In this document: positions 10,446 through 17,917 of the stretch, in pieces
Layout: every line of letters begins with the position of its first letter
How positions within the stretch are numbered: position 1 is the first letter of the stretch
Origin: Pseudodesulfovibrio sp.
Lineage (GTDB): Bacteria > Desulfobacterota > Desulfovibrionia > Desulfovibrionales > Desulfovibrionaceae
Assembly: GCF_028692895.1 (NCBI RefSeq)
Contig: NZ_JAQUWN010000011.1
Span: 1-64,000, forward strand
Direction: 5' to 3'
Length of the DNA stretch: 64,000 nucleotides
Translations under genes and position numbers: made by a program
Notes under the pieces: model-generated
Databases searched by the model: none
What the model was told of the DNA's origin: nothing
Seen by the model: the letters and a program-made list of their open reading frames with translations, nothing else

Positions 10446-10844
10446 ATGACTTCCGACATGGGATTCCGGCTGTCCAAGCAGCGCAAGGTCATTTTGGAAG
10501 AACTGAGGAAAGTGAAGACGCATCCCACGGCGGATGAGGTCTACGACATGGTGCGCAAGATCATTCCCCGCATCAGCCTGGGGACGGTCTATCGCAACCT
10601 GGAGTTTCTGTGCAGCAAGGGGCTCGTCCTCAAGCTGGGCGCGCCCGGCGCGCAGAAACGGTTTGACGGCACGCCCGAGCCGCACCCGCACATCCGTTGC
10701 GCCGTGTGCACGGCCGTGGCCGACGTGGAGTGCGAGATCGAGGTGCCCGAGATCCCGGCCGAGTGCGCGGCAGGGTACACCATCCACGCCACCAACATCG
10801 AATTCGTGGGCATCTGCCCGCAGTGCCAGAAGATCCGGCAGTAG
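10446..10844 (+). CDS. perR: Fur-family transcriptional regulator (PerR-like)
   Basis: A 132-residue metal-dependent repressor. The winged helix covers about residues 5-75, with recognition helix SLGTVYRNLEFL. Structural zinc cysteines are C85xxC88 and C124xxC127, and the regulatory-metal His pair is PHPH at 79-82. The length and the position just upstream of the oxygen-defence genes favour PerR (peroxide-sensing) over Fur, but sequence alone does not settle this. GGAGG at 10434-10438 sits 7 nt before the ATG, right after the operator-like repeat. In D. vulgaris a perR homologue lies next to rbr; here the HAO-like operon is inserted between them. Confidence 0.85.
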   Translation: MTSDMGFRLSKQRKVILEELRKVKTHPTADEVYDMVRKIIPRISLGTVYRNLEFLCSKGLVLKLGAPGAQKRFDGTPEPHPHIRCAVCTAVADVECEIEVPEIPAECAAGYTIHATNIEFVGICPQCQKIRQ

Positions 10845-10870
10845 CCGGTTCGTCGGTCCGGAAAGCAGGA

Positions 10871-10905
10871 GGCCGGGCGTCCCGTCGGGACGCCCGGCCT
10901 TGTTT
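10871..10905. terminator. Terminator between perR and the HAO-like gene
   Basis: A perfect GC-rich inverted repeat (GGCCGGGCGTCCC / GGGACGCCCGGCC) followed by TTGTTTTG ends perR. Being symmetrical, it can also serve the convergent gene on the other strand. Confidence 0.85.
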
Positions 10906-10931
10906 TGTGTCCTTTCCCGGACGCTCGCCGG

Positions 10932-12317
10932 TTACTGCTTGGGGAAGAACTCGGGCGGGCGTGTGGTGTCGCCGGTGGCCCCGGGGAAGTCGGGGTAGCG
11001 GTACGCCTTCTGCCCGGTCTCGATGAGGTGGCGGGCCTCCTCCATGAACCGATTGTAGCGGTGCTTGCATTCATAGAAGCCGTGCCACCAGGCGTAGTCC
11101 GGGGCCATCATCATGGCGCCCATGCGCGCCCGGCGTCCCTCGTGGTGCCACAGCTCGTAGAACTCCACCTCCAGCGCCTCGTCGAAGTACCTGGTCTTGT
11201 CGAGCGCTCCCTTGTCATAGAGCTGGTCGAGCATGGCCTTGGCGGGCTTGTAGTAGACCTCGTTGTACTCCTCCACCGCCTTGTCGAAGTCTGTGTAGAA
11301 CCCTTCGACCCAGGCCTTGCCGTGGCACTGGTAGCAGATCTGCTGCATCTTGGCGCGCTCGGACTGCCAGTCGGTCTTGGCGGGCAGGGGCTTGAAGTCC
11401 TGCGGCCGCACGGTCAGCGGGGCCTGGGTTTCCCAGGAAAGGCGCTCGGTCACATCGTGGGTGGTGGCCACCTTGCCCGCGCCGGACATGTGGCAGGCGG
11501 CGCAGGTGGGCGAGCGGTAATCCACCCCGGCGGTCCAGGTGCCGGGCGCGGCGTCCCAGTTGTACTGGTTGCCGAAGGCCTTGTAGATGTCGCCGTGCTT
11601 GGACTCGGAATAGATTTCGATCTGCGGGTGGTCCGGGCCGAGGTGGCACTGGCCGCAGGTCTCGGGCTTGCGCGCCTCCATGACCGAGAAGCGGTGGCGG
11701 GTGTGGCAACTGGTGCAACTGCCCAGGCTGCCGTCCAGATTGCGGCGGCCTACGCCCACGTTGGGCCAGGTGGCCGGGTCGAGCTTGCCGTCCTTGATCT
11801 TCAGGATGGTGCCGTGACAGTAGTAACACCCGGTCTGGCGCTCCACGGCCGAGTTCATGCCCTTGTTCAGCCAGGGGTCGAGCTTCCACATGATCTCGAT
11901 GGTGTTGGCGTGCTTGCTCACGGAATACTGCCTGGCCTCGTCGGGGTGGCAGCGCGAGCAGTCCTTGGGCGTCACGGCCGAGGCCACGGGGATGAAGTAC
12001 TGTTTTTCGCCCATGGGCAGGTCCCCGCGCGAGTAGTACTGCTCGTGCCCGGTGGCGATGTCCTGGTCCGTGGGCAGGGCCTGGTGGCAGTCCAGGCAGG
12101 TGATGTTGGCCGCGGCGTGGCGGCTCATGGCCCAGTCGGCGAAGATGCCGGGGGTGGCCTGCTGGTGGCAGACCACGCAGGCCTTGGCCTGCTCCGGCAT
12201 GCCGCGCTCGATGCGGAACTCCCGCTGTTTGGGGAAATTGTCCGCCGCCGGGGCGGGGATGGAGGCCAGCGCGACCAGCGCCGCGGCCACGACCGTCACA
12301 AAGATTCTCGTCCTCAT
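10932..12317 (-). CDS. Octaheme cytochrome c, hydroxylamine oxidoreductase (HAO)-like
   Basis: A 461-residue secreted protein. The signal peptide is about 1-25 (ending PAPAADN). It has eight CXXCH haem sites, at C47, C74, C120, C164, C201, C221, C272 and C328, and a C-terminal helical region ending YAWWHGFYEC. Eight haems plus this helical tail fit the HAO / epsilon-HAO octaheme family. In epsilonproteobacteria and sulfur-cycle bacteria such proteins are paired with a NapC/NrfH-like quinol dehydrogenase and are thought to reduce nitrite or hydroxylamine. The same pairing is seen here. Whether the active-site haem carries the HAO tyrosine cross-link cannot be decided by eye. GGGAGGTGC precedes ATG 12317, which excludes the longer upstream frame. 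Confidence 0.8.
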   Translation of the reverse strand: MRTRIFVTVVAAALVALASIPAPAADNFPKQREFRIERGMPEQAKACVVCHQQATPGIFADWAMSRHAAANITCLDCHQALPTDQDIATGHEQYYSRGDLPMGEKQYFIPVASAVTPKDCSRCHPDEARQYSVSKHANTIEIMWKLDPWLNKGMNSAVERQTGCYYCHGTILKIKDGKLDPATWPNVGVGRRNLDGSLGSCTSCHTRHRFSVMEARKPETCGQCHLGPDHPQIEIYSESKHGDIYKAFGNQYNWDAAPGTWTAGVDYRSPTCAACHMSGAGKVATTHDVTERLSWETQAPLTVRPQDFKPLPAKTDWQSERAKMQQICYQCHGKAWVEGFYTDFDKAVEEYNEVYYKPAKAMLDQLYDKGALDKTRYFDEALEVEFYELWHHEGRRARMGAMMMAPDYAWWHGFYECKHRYNRFMEEARHLIETGQKAYRYPDFPGATGDTTRPPEFFPKQ

Positions 12318-12343
12318 GCAGCACCTCCCGTGGGATCGGATGA

Positions 12344-12901
12344 TTACAGGCCCGGCGCCCGGTAGGGCGCGGACAGTTGCTTGTACTTGTAGAAGGTCAC
12401 GTCGACGTGGACCAGGTTGGAGTGGCAGTCCGTGCAGCGGTAGGCGTGCCCCGGCCGGGGGTATAGGACCTGGCGGTGGGCGAGCATGGCCCCCCGGCGC
12501 TGCGGCAGGTAGAGGATGTTGCGGTGGCACTTCATGCACTGGCTGTTGTCCAGCTCGGCATAGACCCGGCCGCGCATGGCCGCGCGGTCATACCGCTCGT
12601 CCCCGCCGGTGAAGTGGGAGACCACGTCCTTTATCCCGTGCAGGGTCTTGGCGTAGAAGAAGTCGAAGGTGTCCTGTGGCGCGGGCAGGTGGCAGTCCAT
12701 GCAGTCGGCCACGATGCCCTGGGCGTTGTTGGCGTGGGTGGAGGTCCGCCAGGCGCCGAAGGCTGGGCGGATCTCGTGGCAGGAGGAGCAGAATTCCGGG
12801 GTCGAGGTCCTGACCATGGTGTAATAGGTCATGCTGAAGATGGGAAAGGCCAGCAGGATGCCGATGCCAACGAGCAGCATGGATTTGACGCCGCGTTTCA
12901 T
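12344..12901 (-). CDS. NapC/NirT/NrfH-family tetraheme quinol dehydrogenase
   Basis: A 185-residue membrane-anchored cytochrome. It has a single N-terminal TM (about 8-28) followed by four CXXCH sites (C38, C67, C122, C156), the size and layout of NrfH/NapC proteins. It would oxidise menaquinol at the membrane and pass electrons to the octaheme protein encoded 26 nt downstream in the same operon. GGAGGAAGC right before ATG 12901 sets the start. The haem-1 CSSCH with following HEIRPAF is typical of the quinol-site region. Partner identity follows from the operon; substrate is inferred. Confidence 0.88.
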   Translation of the reverse strand: MKRGVKSMLLVGIGILLAFPIFSMTYYTMVRTSTPEFCSSCHEIRPAFGAWRTSTHANNAQGIVADCMDCHLPAPQDTFDFFYAKTLHGIKDVVSHFTGGDERYDRAAMRGRVYAELDNSQCMKCHRNILYLPQRRGAMLAHRQVLYPRPGHAYRCTDCHSNLVHVDVTFYKYKQLSAPYRAPGL

Positions 12902-13314
12902 GCTTCCTCCCTCTGTTTTCCCCCGGCCCGCGCCCCCCGGCGGAGTCCGGTGTTTGGCATTAACCATAACTTGGCGGCAGTTTTCCTGTAAACCGGATTC
13001 GGGAAAAAATAACATGGACGTTTCGGCCGCAAGCTCGGCATGGGCCCGCCGCCGGGTGCGGTCGGCCCCGCTCCGCGCCGGCGATTGCCTTTTCCGTATC
13101 CGGTCTTATTTTCTTCCTTGACAGTCCGGCCTGCTATAAGTAGGAATGATTCTCACATTGCGCGTAACTCGCAAAATTCGTTGATTTGACTTTTGGCCGG
13201 TGGTTAATAATATAAATGACACGGCCGCCCGATGTACTTTCCGCCGGTATCTGGTATGGAAGGGATGGGGCGACAACCCACGGCCGACAACCGACACACA
13301 CCAGGAGGAAATCC
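12902..13314. other. Divergent intergenic region before rubrerythrin
   Basis: About 410 bp between divergent operons, becoming AT-rich from 13100. It holds the candidate rbr promoter and two AT-rich patches (AATGATTCTCACATT at 13145-13159 and TTAATAATATAAATGA near 13203) that could be PerR sites but match poorly. No gene is visible. Confidence 0.45.
13118..13146 (+). promoter_or_regulatory. Candidate sigma-70 promoter for the rbr operon
   Basis: TTGACA at 13118-13123, a 17-bp spacer, then TAGGAA at 13141-13146. The -35 box is perfect and the -10 box is weak. It lies about 170 bp before the rbr start codon. A shorter-spaced TATAAG overlaps the spacer. Confidence 0.45.
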
Positions 13315-13887
13315 ATGTCTTTGAAAGGATCGCAGACCGAGAAGAACCTTTTGTACGCCTTCATCGGCGAGTCTCAGGCCCGCAACAAGTACACCTACTG
13401 GGCCAGCGTGGCCAAGAATGAGGGCTACGTGCAGATTTCCAAGATTTTCGAGGAGACCGCCGGCCACGAGAAGGAGCACGCCAAACGACTCTTCAAGTTC
13501 ATGCCCGGCGGGACCGCCGAGGTCGTCGGCACCTTCCCGGTCGGCGTGATCGGCACCACCCTTGAGAACCTCAAGGCCGCGGCCGCGGGCGAACATGAGG
13601 AGTACACCGAGATGTACCCCGATTTCGCCAAGGTCGCCCGCTCCGAGGGTTTCAACGAGATCGCGGCGGTCATGGAGAACATCGCCGTGGCCGAGCGCTA
13701 CCACGAGGAGCGCTACAAATCCCTCATCGCCAACATCGAGAACGACCGCGTCTTCAAGAAGGACGAGGAGATCGTCTGGCGCTGCCAGAACTGCGGATAC
13801 AACCACAAGGGGACCACGGCCCCGGTCAAGTGCCCGGCCTGCGATCATCCCCAGGCGCATTTCGAGATCAAGGACACCAACTGGTAA
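13315..13887 (+). CDS. rbr: Rubrerythrin
   Basis: A 190-residue cytoplasmic peroxide reductase. The N-terminal four-helix bundle carries the diiron ligands (EETAGHEKEHAKRLF near 45 and the ENIAVAERYHEERY segment near 120). The C-terminal rubredoxin-type iron site is CQNCGY...CPACDH. It takes electrons from rubredoxin and reduces hydrogen peroxide to water. CCAGGAGG at 13301-13308 fixes the ATG at 13315. It is the first gene of an oxygen-defence row (rbr, dfx, rdl/rub, roo), 24 nt before dfx. Confidence 0.95.
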   Translation: MSLKGSQTEKNLLYAFIGESQARNKYTYWASVAKNEGYVQISKIFEETAGHEKEHAKRLFKFMPGGTAEVVGTFPVGVIGTTLENLKAAAAGEHEEYTEMYPDFAKVARSEGFNEIAAVMENIAVAERYHEERYKSLIANIENDRVFKKDEEIVWRCQNCGYNHKGTTAPVKCPACDHPQAHFEIKDTNW

Positions 13888-13911
13888 ACACCATCCCGAA
13901 GGAGAGAACAG

Positions 13912-14301
13912 ATGGCTATCAAATTGGGTGAAGTTTACAAATGTGAAGTCTGCGGCAACATCGTCATGACCATCCATGAGGGCGGGGGAACGCTCGTCTG
14001 CTGCGGCCAGGACATGAAGCTCATGTCCGAGAACACCGTTGACGCCGCCAAGGAAAAGCACGTCCCGGTCATCGAGAAGGACGGCGACAAGGTCACCGTC
14101 AAGGTCGGCTCCGTGCCCCATCCCATGGAGGAGAAGCACTACATCGAGTGGATCGAGCTCCAGGTGGGCGACGTGGTCTTGACCAAGATGCTCCAGCCGG
14201 GCGAAAAACCCGAGGCCACCTTCTGCGTCTGCGGCCTGAACGGCCCCATGGTGGCGCGCGAGTACTGCAACCTGCACGGGCTCTGGAAGGCTTCGGCCTA
14301 G
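13912..14301 (+). CDS. dfx: Desulfoferrodoxin (superoxide reductase)
   Basis: A 129-residue, two-iron superoxide reductase (class I, 2Fe-SOR). The N-terminal desulforedoxin-type site is C11, C14, C30 and C31. The catalytic Fe(His4)(Cys) site is formed by H50, H70, H76, C119 and H122, with E48 beside the open coordination position. It reduces superoxide to peroxide using rubredoxin electrons; the peroxide is then handled by rubrerythrin encoded just upstream. AAGGAGAG precedes the ATG. A full terminator follows the gene, so downstream rubredoxin and roo are probably transcribed by read-through or from their own promoters. Confidence 0.95.
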   Translation: MAIKLGEVYKCEVCGNIVMTIHEGGGTLVCCGQDMKLMSENTVDAAKEKHVPVIEKDGDKVTVKVGSVPHPMEEKHYIEWIELQVGDVVLTKMLQPGEKPEATFCVCGLNGPMVAREYCNLHGLWKASA

Positions 14302-14329
14302 GCCCCGCACCGAGCAAAACCATCCATGA

Positions 14330-14357
14330 GGGGCGGGCTGGTGCCCGCCCCTTTTTT
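14330..14357 (+). terminator. Terminator between dfx and rdl/rub
   Basis: A GC-rich 9-bp stem (GGGGCGGGC / GCCCGCCCC) with a 4-nt loop, followed by six T. It lies only 20 nt before the next start codon, so it can act as a partial stop that lowers downstream expression. Confidence 0.8.
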
Positions 14358-14377
14358 CCGATCCCCGGAGGAACACC

Positions 14378-14824
14378 ATGGCGAGACCCGAAGACATGTG
14401 GCAATGCCAGACCGTGAACTGCGGCTACATTTACAACCCGGACAAGGGCGACCGGAAGGGCAAGATTCCCAAGGGCGTCAAGTTCGAGGACCTTCCGGAC
14501 GACTGGCGCTGCCCCATCTGCGGCGGGACCAAGAAATGCTTCCGCCCCCTGGCCGGGCCGGGCTCGACCAAGGCGGACTGTGAACTTCCGGTGGAGACCG
14601 ACTCCGCCAAGTTGACAGCGGGGGCAGAGACTGCGAAACTGGAACGAAAGGAGACGAACCCCATGAAAAAATATGTCTGTGATGTTTGTGGCTATGTGTA
14701 CGACCCCGCCGTGGGCGATCCCGACAACGACGTGGCTCCCGGCACCGCCTGGGAAGACGTCCCCGCCGATTGGACCTGCCCCGTTTGCGGCGCGGACAAG
14801 GACAGCTTCTCGCCCGAGGAATAA
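14378..14824 (+). CDS. Rubredoxin-like protein (Rdl) fused in frame to rubredoxin
   Basis: A 148-residue open frame with two iron-sulfur domains. Domain 1 (1-60) is Rdl-type: its first cysteine pair is unusually spaced (C10-x4-C15), its second is C45PICG. A linker rich in Thr/Ala/Lys (61-95) follows. Domain 2 (96-148) is a canonical 53-residue rubredoxin with C101/C104 and C134/C137. No stop codon separates them, so a fused protein is possible. A strong ribosome-binding site inside the linker also allows separate synthesis of the second domain. GGAGG before ATG 14378 starts the long form. In D. vulgaris, rdl and rub are separate genes beside rbr and rbo-roo. Confidence 0.85.
   Translation: MARPEDMWQCQTVNCGYIYNPDKGDRKGKIPKGVKFEDLPDDWRCPICGGTKKCFRPLAGPGSTKADCELPVETDSAKLTAGAETAKLERKETNPMKKYVCDVCGYVYDPAVGDPDNDVAPGTAWEDVPADWTCPVCGADKDSFSPEE
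14663..14824 (+). CDS. rub: Rubredoxin, internal start of the rdl/rub frame
   Basis: 53 residues beginning [15 protein letters not shown]. This is a complete, standard rubredoxin with cysteines at positions 6, 9, 39 and 42 of this form. AAAGGAG at 14648-14654 is 8 nt before ATG 14663, in the same frame as the longer Rdl fusion. The site quality suggests rubredoxin is made as a free protein. It carries electrons to desulfoferrodoxin, rubrerythrin and Roo. Confidence 0.85.
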   Translation: MKKYVCDVCGYVYDPAVGDPDNDVAPGTAWEDVPADWTCPVCGADKDSFSPEE

Positions 14825-14845
14825 CTGAAACCGGCCGGCCCGGAC

Positions 14846-14878
14846 GAGGCGCGAACCCATCGCGCCTCCTTTTTTTTC
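14846..14878 (+). terminator. Terminator between rub and roo
   Basis: An 8-bp stem (GAGGCGCG / CGCGCCTC), 7-nt loop, then a long T-run (14870-14878). Confidence 0.85.
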
Positions 14879-14911
14879 CAAACCCGCCGACCCCCCAAAG
14901 CGGAGACCCCG

Positions 14912-16117
14912 ATGAAACCCTGCGAAATCAAAGACGGCATCTACTGGACCGGTGCGGTGGACTGGAACCGCCGCAGCTTCCACGGCTATTCCCTGTCGCA
15001 CAAGGGAACCACCTACAACAACTACCTGATCAAGGACGAGAAGATCGCCCTGGTCGACACCGTGGCCGAGGAGTTCTGGGGCACCCTCCAGTGCAACGTG
15101 GCCCAGGTGCTCAAGCCCGGCGAGAAGATCGACTATTTCGTCATCAACCACCTGGAGCCGGATCACGCCGGTTCCCTGGCCCTGGCCGTGGCCAAGTACC
15201 AGCCCGAGAAAATCTACGTCTCGCCCATGGGCCAGAAGGCCATGGACGCCCATTTCCACTACAAGGACTGGCCCGTGGAGGTCGTCCCCACCGGCACGGA
15301 AATCTCCCTGGGCAAGCGCACCCTCAAGTTCATCGAGGCGCGCATGCTCCACTGGCCGGATTCCATGCTGACCTATTGCCCGGAGGACAAGATCGTCTTC
15401 ACCAACGACGCCTTCGGCCAGAACTGGGCCACCAGCGAGCGCTTCGCCGACCAGGTGGACCGCTCCACCCTGGAGCGGCTCATGGGCGAGTACTACGCCA
15501 ACATCGTGCTGCCGTATTCCCCGGTGGTCCTCAAGCTGCTCGGCACCATCGAGGAGCTGAAGCTCGACATCGACATGGTCTGCCCGGACCACGGCCTCAT
15601 CTTCCGGGGCGCCGAGGACTGCAAGTGGGCCATGGAGAAATACCGCGAGTTCGCCGAGCAGAAGCCGAAGAACAAGGCGGTCATCGTCTACGACACCATG
15701 TGGCACTCCACCGAGAAAATGGCCCTGGCCGTGGCCTCGGGCCTGGCCGAGGAGGGCGTTTCCGTGCGCGTCATGTGCATGAAGAACAATCACCACTCCG
15801 ACGTCATGAGTGAAATCCGCGACGCCGCCGCCGTCATCGTGGGCTCGCCCACGCACAACAACGGCATCCTCCCGCTCATGGCCGACATGCTGACCTACAT
15901 GAAGGGGTTGCGGCCTCAGAACAAGATCGGCTCGGCCGTCGGCTCCTTCGGCTGGTCCGGCGAGTGCGTCAAGATTCTCAACCAGTGGCTTGAGGATTGC
16001 GGCATGGAGGTCCTGGAGGGCGTGAAGGTCAAGCACGTGCCGGATCACGAGATCCTCGGCAAGTGCTTCGACCAGGGCAAGGCCATCGCCGCCGCCATCA
16101 AGGCGAAGCTCGCCTAG
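14912..16117 (+). CDS. roo: Rubredoxin:oxygen oxidoreductase (flavodiiron protein)
   Basis: A 401-residue cytoplasmic enzyme, the same length class as D. gigas Roo. It has a metallo-beta-lactamase-like diiron domain (1 to about 250) with the HLEPDH ligand motif near residue 79, HWPDS and CPDHGLIF. A flavodoxin-like FMN domain follows (about 255-401), with YDTMWHSTEKMA and SPTHNNG loops. It reduces oxygen (or NO) to water with electrons from rubredoxin, encoded directly upstream. The codon for ATG 14912 follows an AAGCGGAG ribosome-binding site. The context fits protection of an anaerobe against transient air. Confidence 0.95.
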   Translation: MKPCEIKDGIYWTGAVDWNRRSFHGYSLSHKGTTYNNYLIKDEKIALVDTVAEEFWGTLQCNVAQVLKPGEKIDYFVINHLEPDHAGSLALAVAKYQPEKIYVSPMGQKAMDAHFHYKDWPVEVVPTGTEISLGKRTLKFIEARMLHWPDSMLTYCPEDKIVFTNDAFGQNWATSERFADQVDRSTLERLMGEYYANIVLPYSPVVLKLLGTIEELKLDIDMVCPDHGLIFRGAEDCKWAMEKYREFAEQKPKNKAVIVYDTMWHSTEKMALAVASGLAEEGVSVRVMCMKNNHHSDVMSEIRDAAAVIVGSPTHNNGILPLMADMLTYMKGLRPQNKIGSAVGSFGWSGECVKILNQWLEDCGMEVLEGVKVKHVPDHEILGKCFDQGKAIAAAIKAKLA

Positions 16118-16141
16118 TCGGGCTCCCGCGCGTCATTGCCG

Positions 16142-16177
16142 CGGCCCGGTTCCCATGGGGGCCGGGCCGTTTTTTTG
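16142..16177 (+). terminator. Terminator after roo
   Basis: An 8-bp stem (CGGCCCGG / CCGGGCCG) followed by eight T. Confidence 0.9.
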
Positions 16178-16278
16178 CGGCAGGCGCGGCAGGAGGGATG
16201 ACGCCGCCTGGCCGGTCATGTATGAATGTCTGGACAGAAGATAGTTTTTTCCCGAAACGGCGGAAGGGAGGAACGGGA

Positions 16279-17109
16279 ATGCGCGTGATGACGAGATCGC
16301 CGCGGCGTCGCGAGGGCGGAATGGCCGCCGCGGTCCTGCTCGCACTCATCCTTGTATCGGCGGCCGCGTCGTCGGCGGAGCCGCGATCGTCCGGGCCGGA
16401 CGATCCGGACGGGATGCCTATCCTGGTCTTTTCCACCTTCGAATCGCGGGGAATGAGCCGGTTGTTCGGGCGGATTCTGAAGGAAGCCTATGCCCGGCTG
16501 GGCTATGAGGCCGCCTTTTTGGAGGTCCCGGCCGAGCGTGCTCTGGTCATGGCCAACCAGGGCCGGGTGGACGGCGAGGCGGGCCGGGTCCCGGTCATCG
16601 AGCCGCGATGCCCCAATCTCATTCGGGTCCCGACCTCGCTCTACACCAACCGCGTGGTGGCCTTCGTCCGGAAGGACGGCGTTCCGTACGTCGCTTCCTG
16701 GGGCGCACTGGCCCAATACCGGATCGGCGCGGTGCTCGGGTACAAGTTTGTGGACAAGATGACCATGAACATGAACCGGACCCTGGTCTCGGATTACGCC
16801 AAGCTCTTCAACATGCTGACCAACTGCCGGATCGACGTGGCGGTGGTGGAGTATCTCGACGTTCTGCCCTCCCTGCGCTCCCTGGACCTGAAGGCGATCC
16901 GGCTGCTCCAGCCGCCCCTGGCCTTCAATCCCATGTACCACTACCTGCACAAGCGGCACGCCGACCTTGTTCCCCGCCTCGACCGCGTCCTGCGCGACAT
17001 GCAGCGCGAAGGGAGGATGGTCCAGATTCAGCGGGAGATGGAGAACGAGTTGGGCGGGATGGCCTGCCCGATGACCTGCCCGGTGCACATGAACGGGGCC
17101 GACGGCTAG
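16279..17109 (+). CDS. Periplasmic solute-binding (SBP family 3-like) protein
   Basis: 276 residues with a signal segment (about 18-35, AAAVLLALILVSAAASSAE). The mature domain resembles family-3 extracellular solute-binding proteins (IGAVLGYKFVDKM, then NMLTNCRIDVAVVEYLDVL). There are no permease or ATPase genes beside it, so it may serve signalling or a remote transporter. Its C-terminus has an unusual Cys pair (GMACPMTCPVHMN). GGGAGG at 16266-16271 favours ATG 16279 over the long upstream frame. Ligand unknown. Confidence 0.7.
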   Translation: MRVMTRSPRRREGGMAAAVLLALILVSAAASSAEPRSSGPDDPDGMPILVFSTFESRGMSRLFGRILKEAYARLGYEAAFLEVPAERALVMANQGRVDGEAGRVPVIEPRCPNLIRVPTSLYTNRVVAFVRKDGVPYVASWGALAQYRIGAVLGYKFVDKMTMNMNRTLVSDYAKLFNMLTNCRIDVAVVEYLDVLPSLRSLDLKAIRLLQPPLAFNPMYHYLHKRHADLVPRLDRVLRDMQREGRMVQIQREMENELGGMACPMTCPVHMNGADG

Positions 17110-17296
17110 CCGGTCCGCCGGGGCGCGCCTTTCCCTTTCCTCCCCCACCGAAAAGCCCTTCGAACCGAACCAGTCGGCCGCAGTGCGCGCCCCGCAGGCG
17201 TTGCGGGCTTTGCCTGCCGGCCGGGGCGGCTGGCCCTGCCGACAAAAAAAGCGGGCCGTAGTCCGCTTTCATCGTTGTCCGAGTTGGTTCGGCGGG

Positions 17297-17791
17297 CTAT
17301 TCCCAGCTATTGCCCTTGAGCTTGAAGATGCGGATGCGCCGGTTGACCAGGGAGGGGAGGAACTCGGCGGCGCGGCAGGCCTGCGGCGAGGCCGCGATGC
17401 TCTTGTAGATGATTTCCTTGTAGCGGAGGATGGCGGTATAGATGCCGGACGTGCTTTTCTTGACCGTGCAGACCATGTCGTTCTCGTCGCTTCGGTGGTA
17501 GATGGCGCTGTAGGTGCCGTCCGCCTCCTGCCGAATCTGCATGCGATTCCTGGACAGGACGTGGTGCTGGTTGCTGGTGCGGATCCAGGCCTTGGCGAAG
17601 CGGGAAAAGTCCGCGTATTTGCTGGCCAGGTCCTCGTCCAGGTAGGCCGGGATGGTGGCCGAATTGACCGGCGCGGGGGCCCGGCCAGGTTCGATGGCGG
17701 CGAGGTCCACCGAGGCGGCGGGATCGGCGGCCAGGGCGGGCAGGGCGGCAAGGGCCAGCGCGGCCACGACGGCGATGAGCAGGTGTTTCAT
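17297..17791 (-). CDS. Secreted protein of unknown function
   Basis: A 164-residue protein with a clear signal peptide (residues 1-21, ending ALAADP). The mature part is about 140 residues with two cysteines, near positions 107 and 139, that might form a disulfide. There are repeated Tyr/Ile-rich beta-like segments (YTAILRYKEIIYKS), and it ends RIRIFKLKGNSWE. I do not recognise a family. GGAGGACGCCACCC precedes ATG 17791. It lies about 125 bp downstream of the VWA-OmpA gene on the same strand, with a strong hairpin between them, so it could be a read-through cell-envelope partner. Confidence 0.7.
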   Translation of the reverse strand: MKHLLIAVVAALALAALPALAADPAASVDLAAIEPGRAPAPVNSATIPAYLDEDLASKYADFSRFAKAWIRTSNQHHVLSRNRMQIRQEADGTYSAIYHRSDENDMVCTVKKSTSGIYTAILRYKEIIYKSIAASPQACRAAEFLPSLVNRRIRIFKLKGNSWE

Positions 17792-17875
17792 GGGTGGCGT
17801 CCTCCGGCCGGATTGTCCGGCATCGGCGGCACATGGCCGCCTGGGATCGGCCGCGAAATATCGGCAGCCGAATGG

Positions 17876-17902
17876 GCCGGGCGGCGGAGCGCCGCCCGGC
17901 CG
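17876..17902 (-). terminator. Strong hairpin after the VWA-OmpA gene
   Basis: A perfect 12-bp GC inverted repeat with a 3-nt GAG loop, 15 nt past the stop codon. There is no U-run, so it may stabilise the 3' end or terminate weakly. Confidence 0.6.
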
Positions 17903-17917
17903 GTATCGACTGTAGCC

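Noticed and set aside
13145-13219. PerR boxes before rubrerythrin
   Set aside because: AATGATTCTCACATT and TTAATAATATAAATGA are AT-rich but their arms match poorly; not strong enough to call as operators.
14306-14320. GCACCGAGCAAAAC after dfx, similar to the core of the small RNAs
   Set aside because: There is no sigma-54 promoter, no CUUCCUU segment and a different terminator, so the short match is probably chance.
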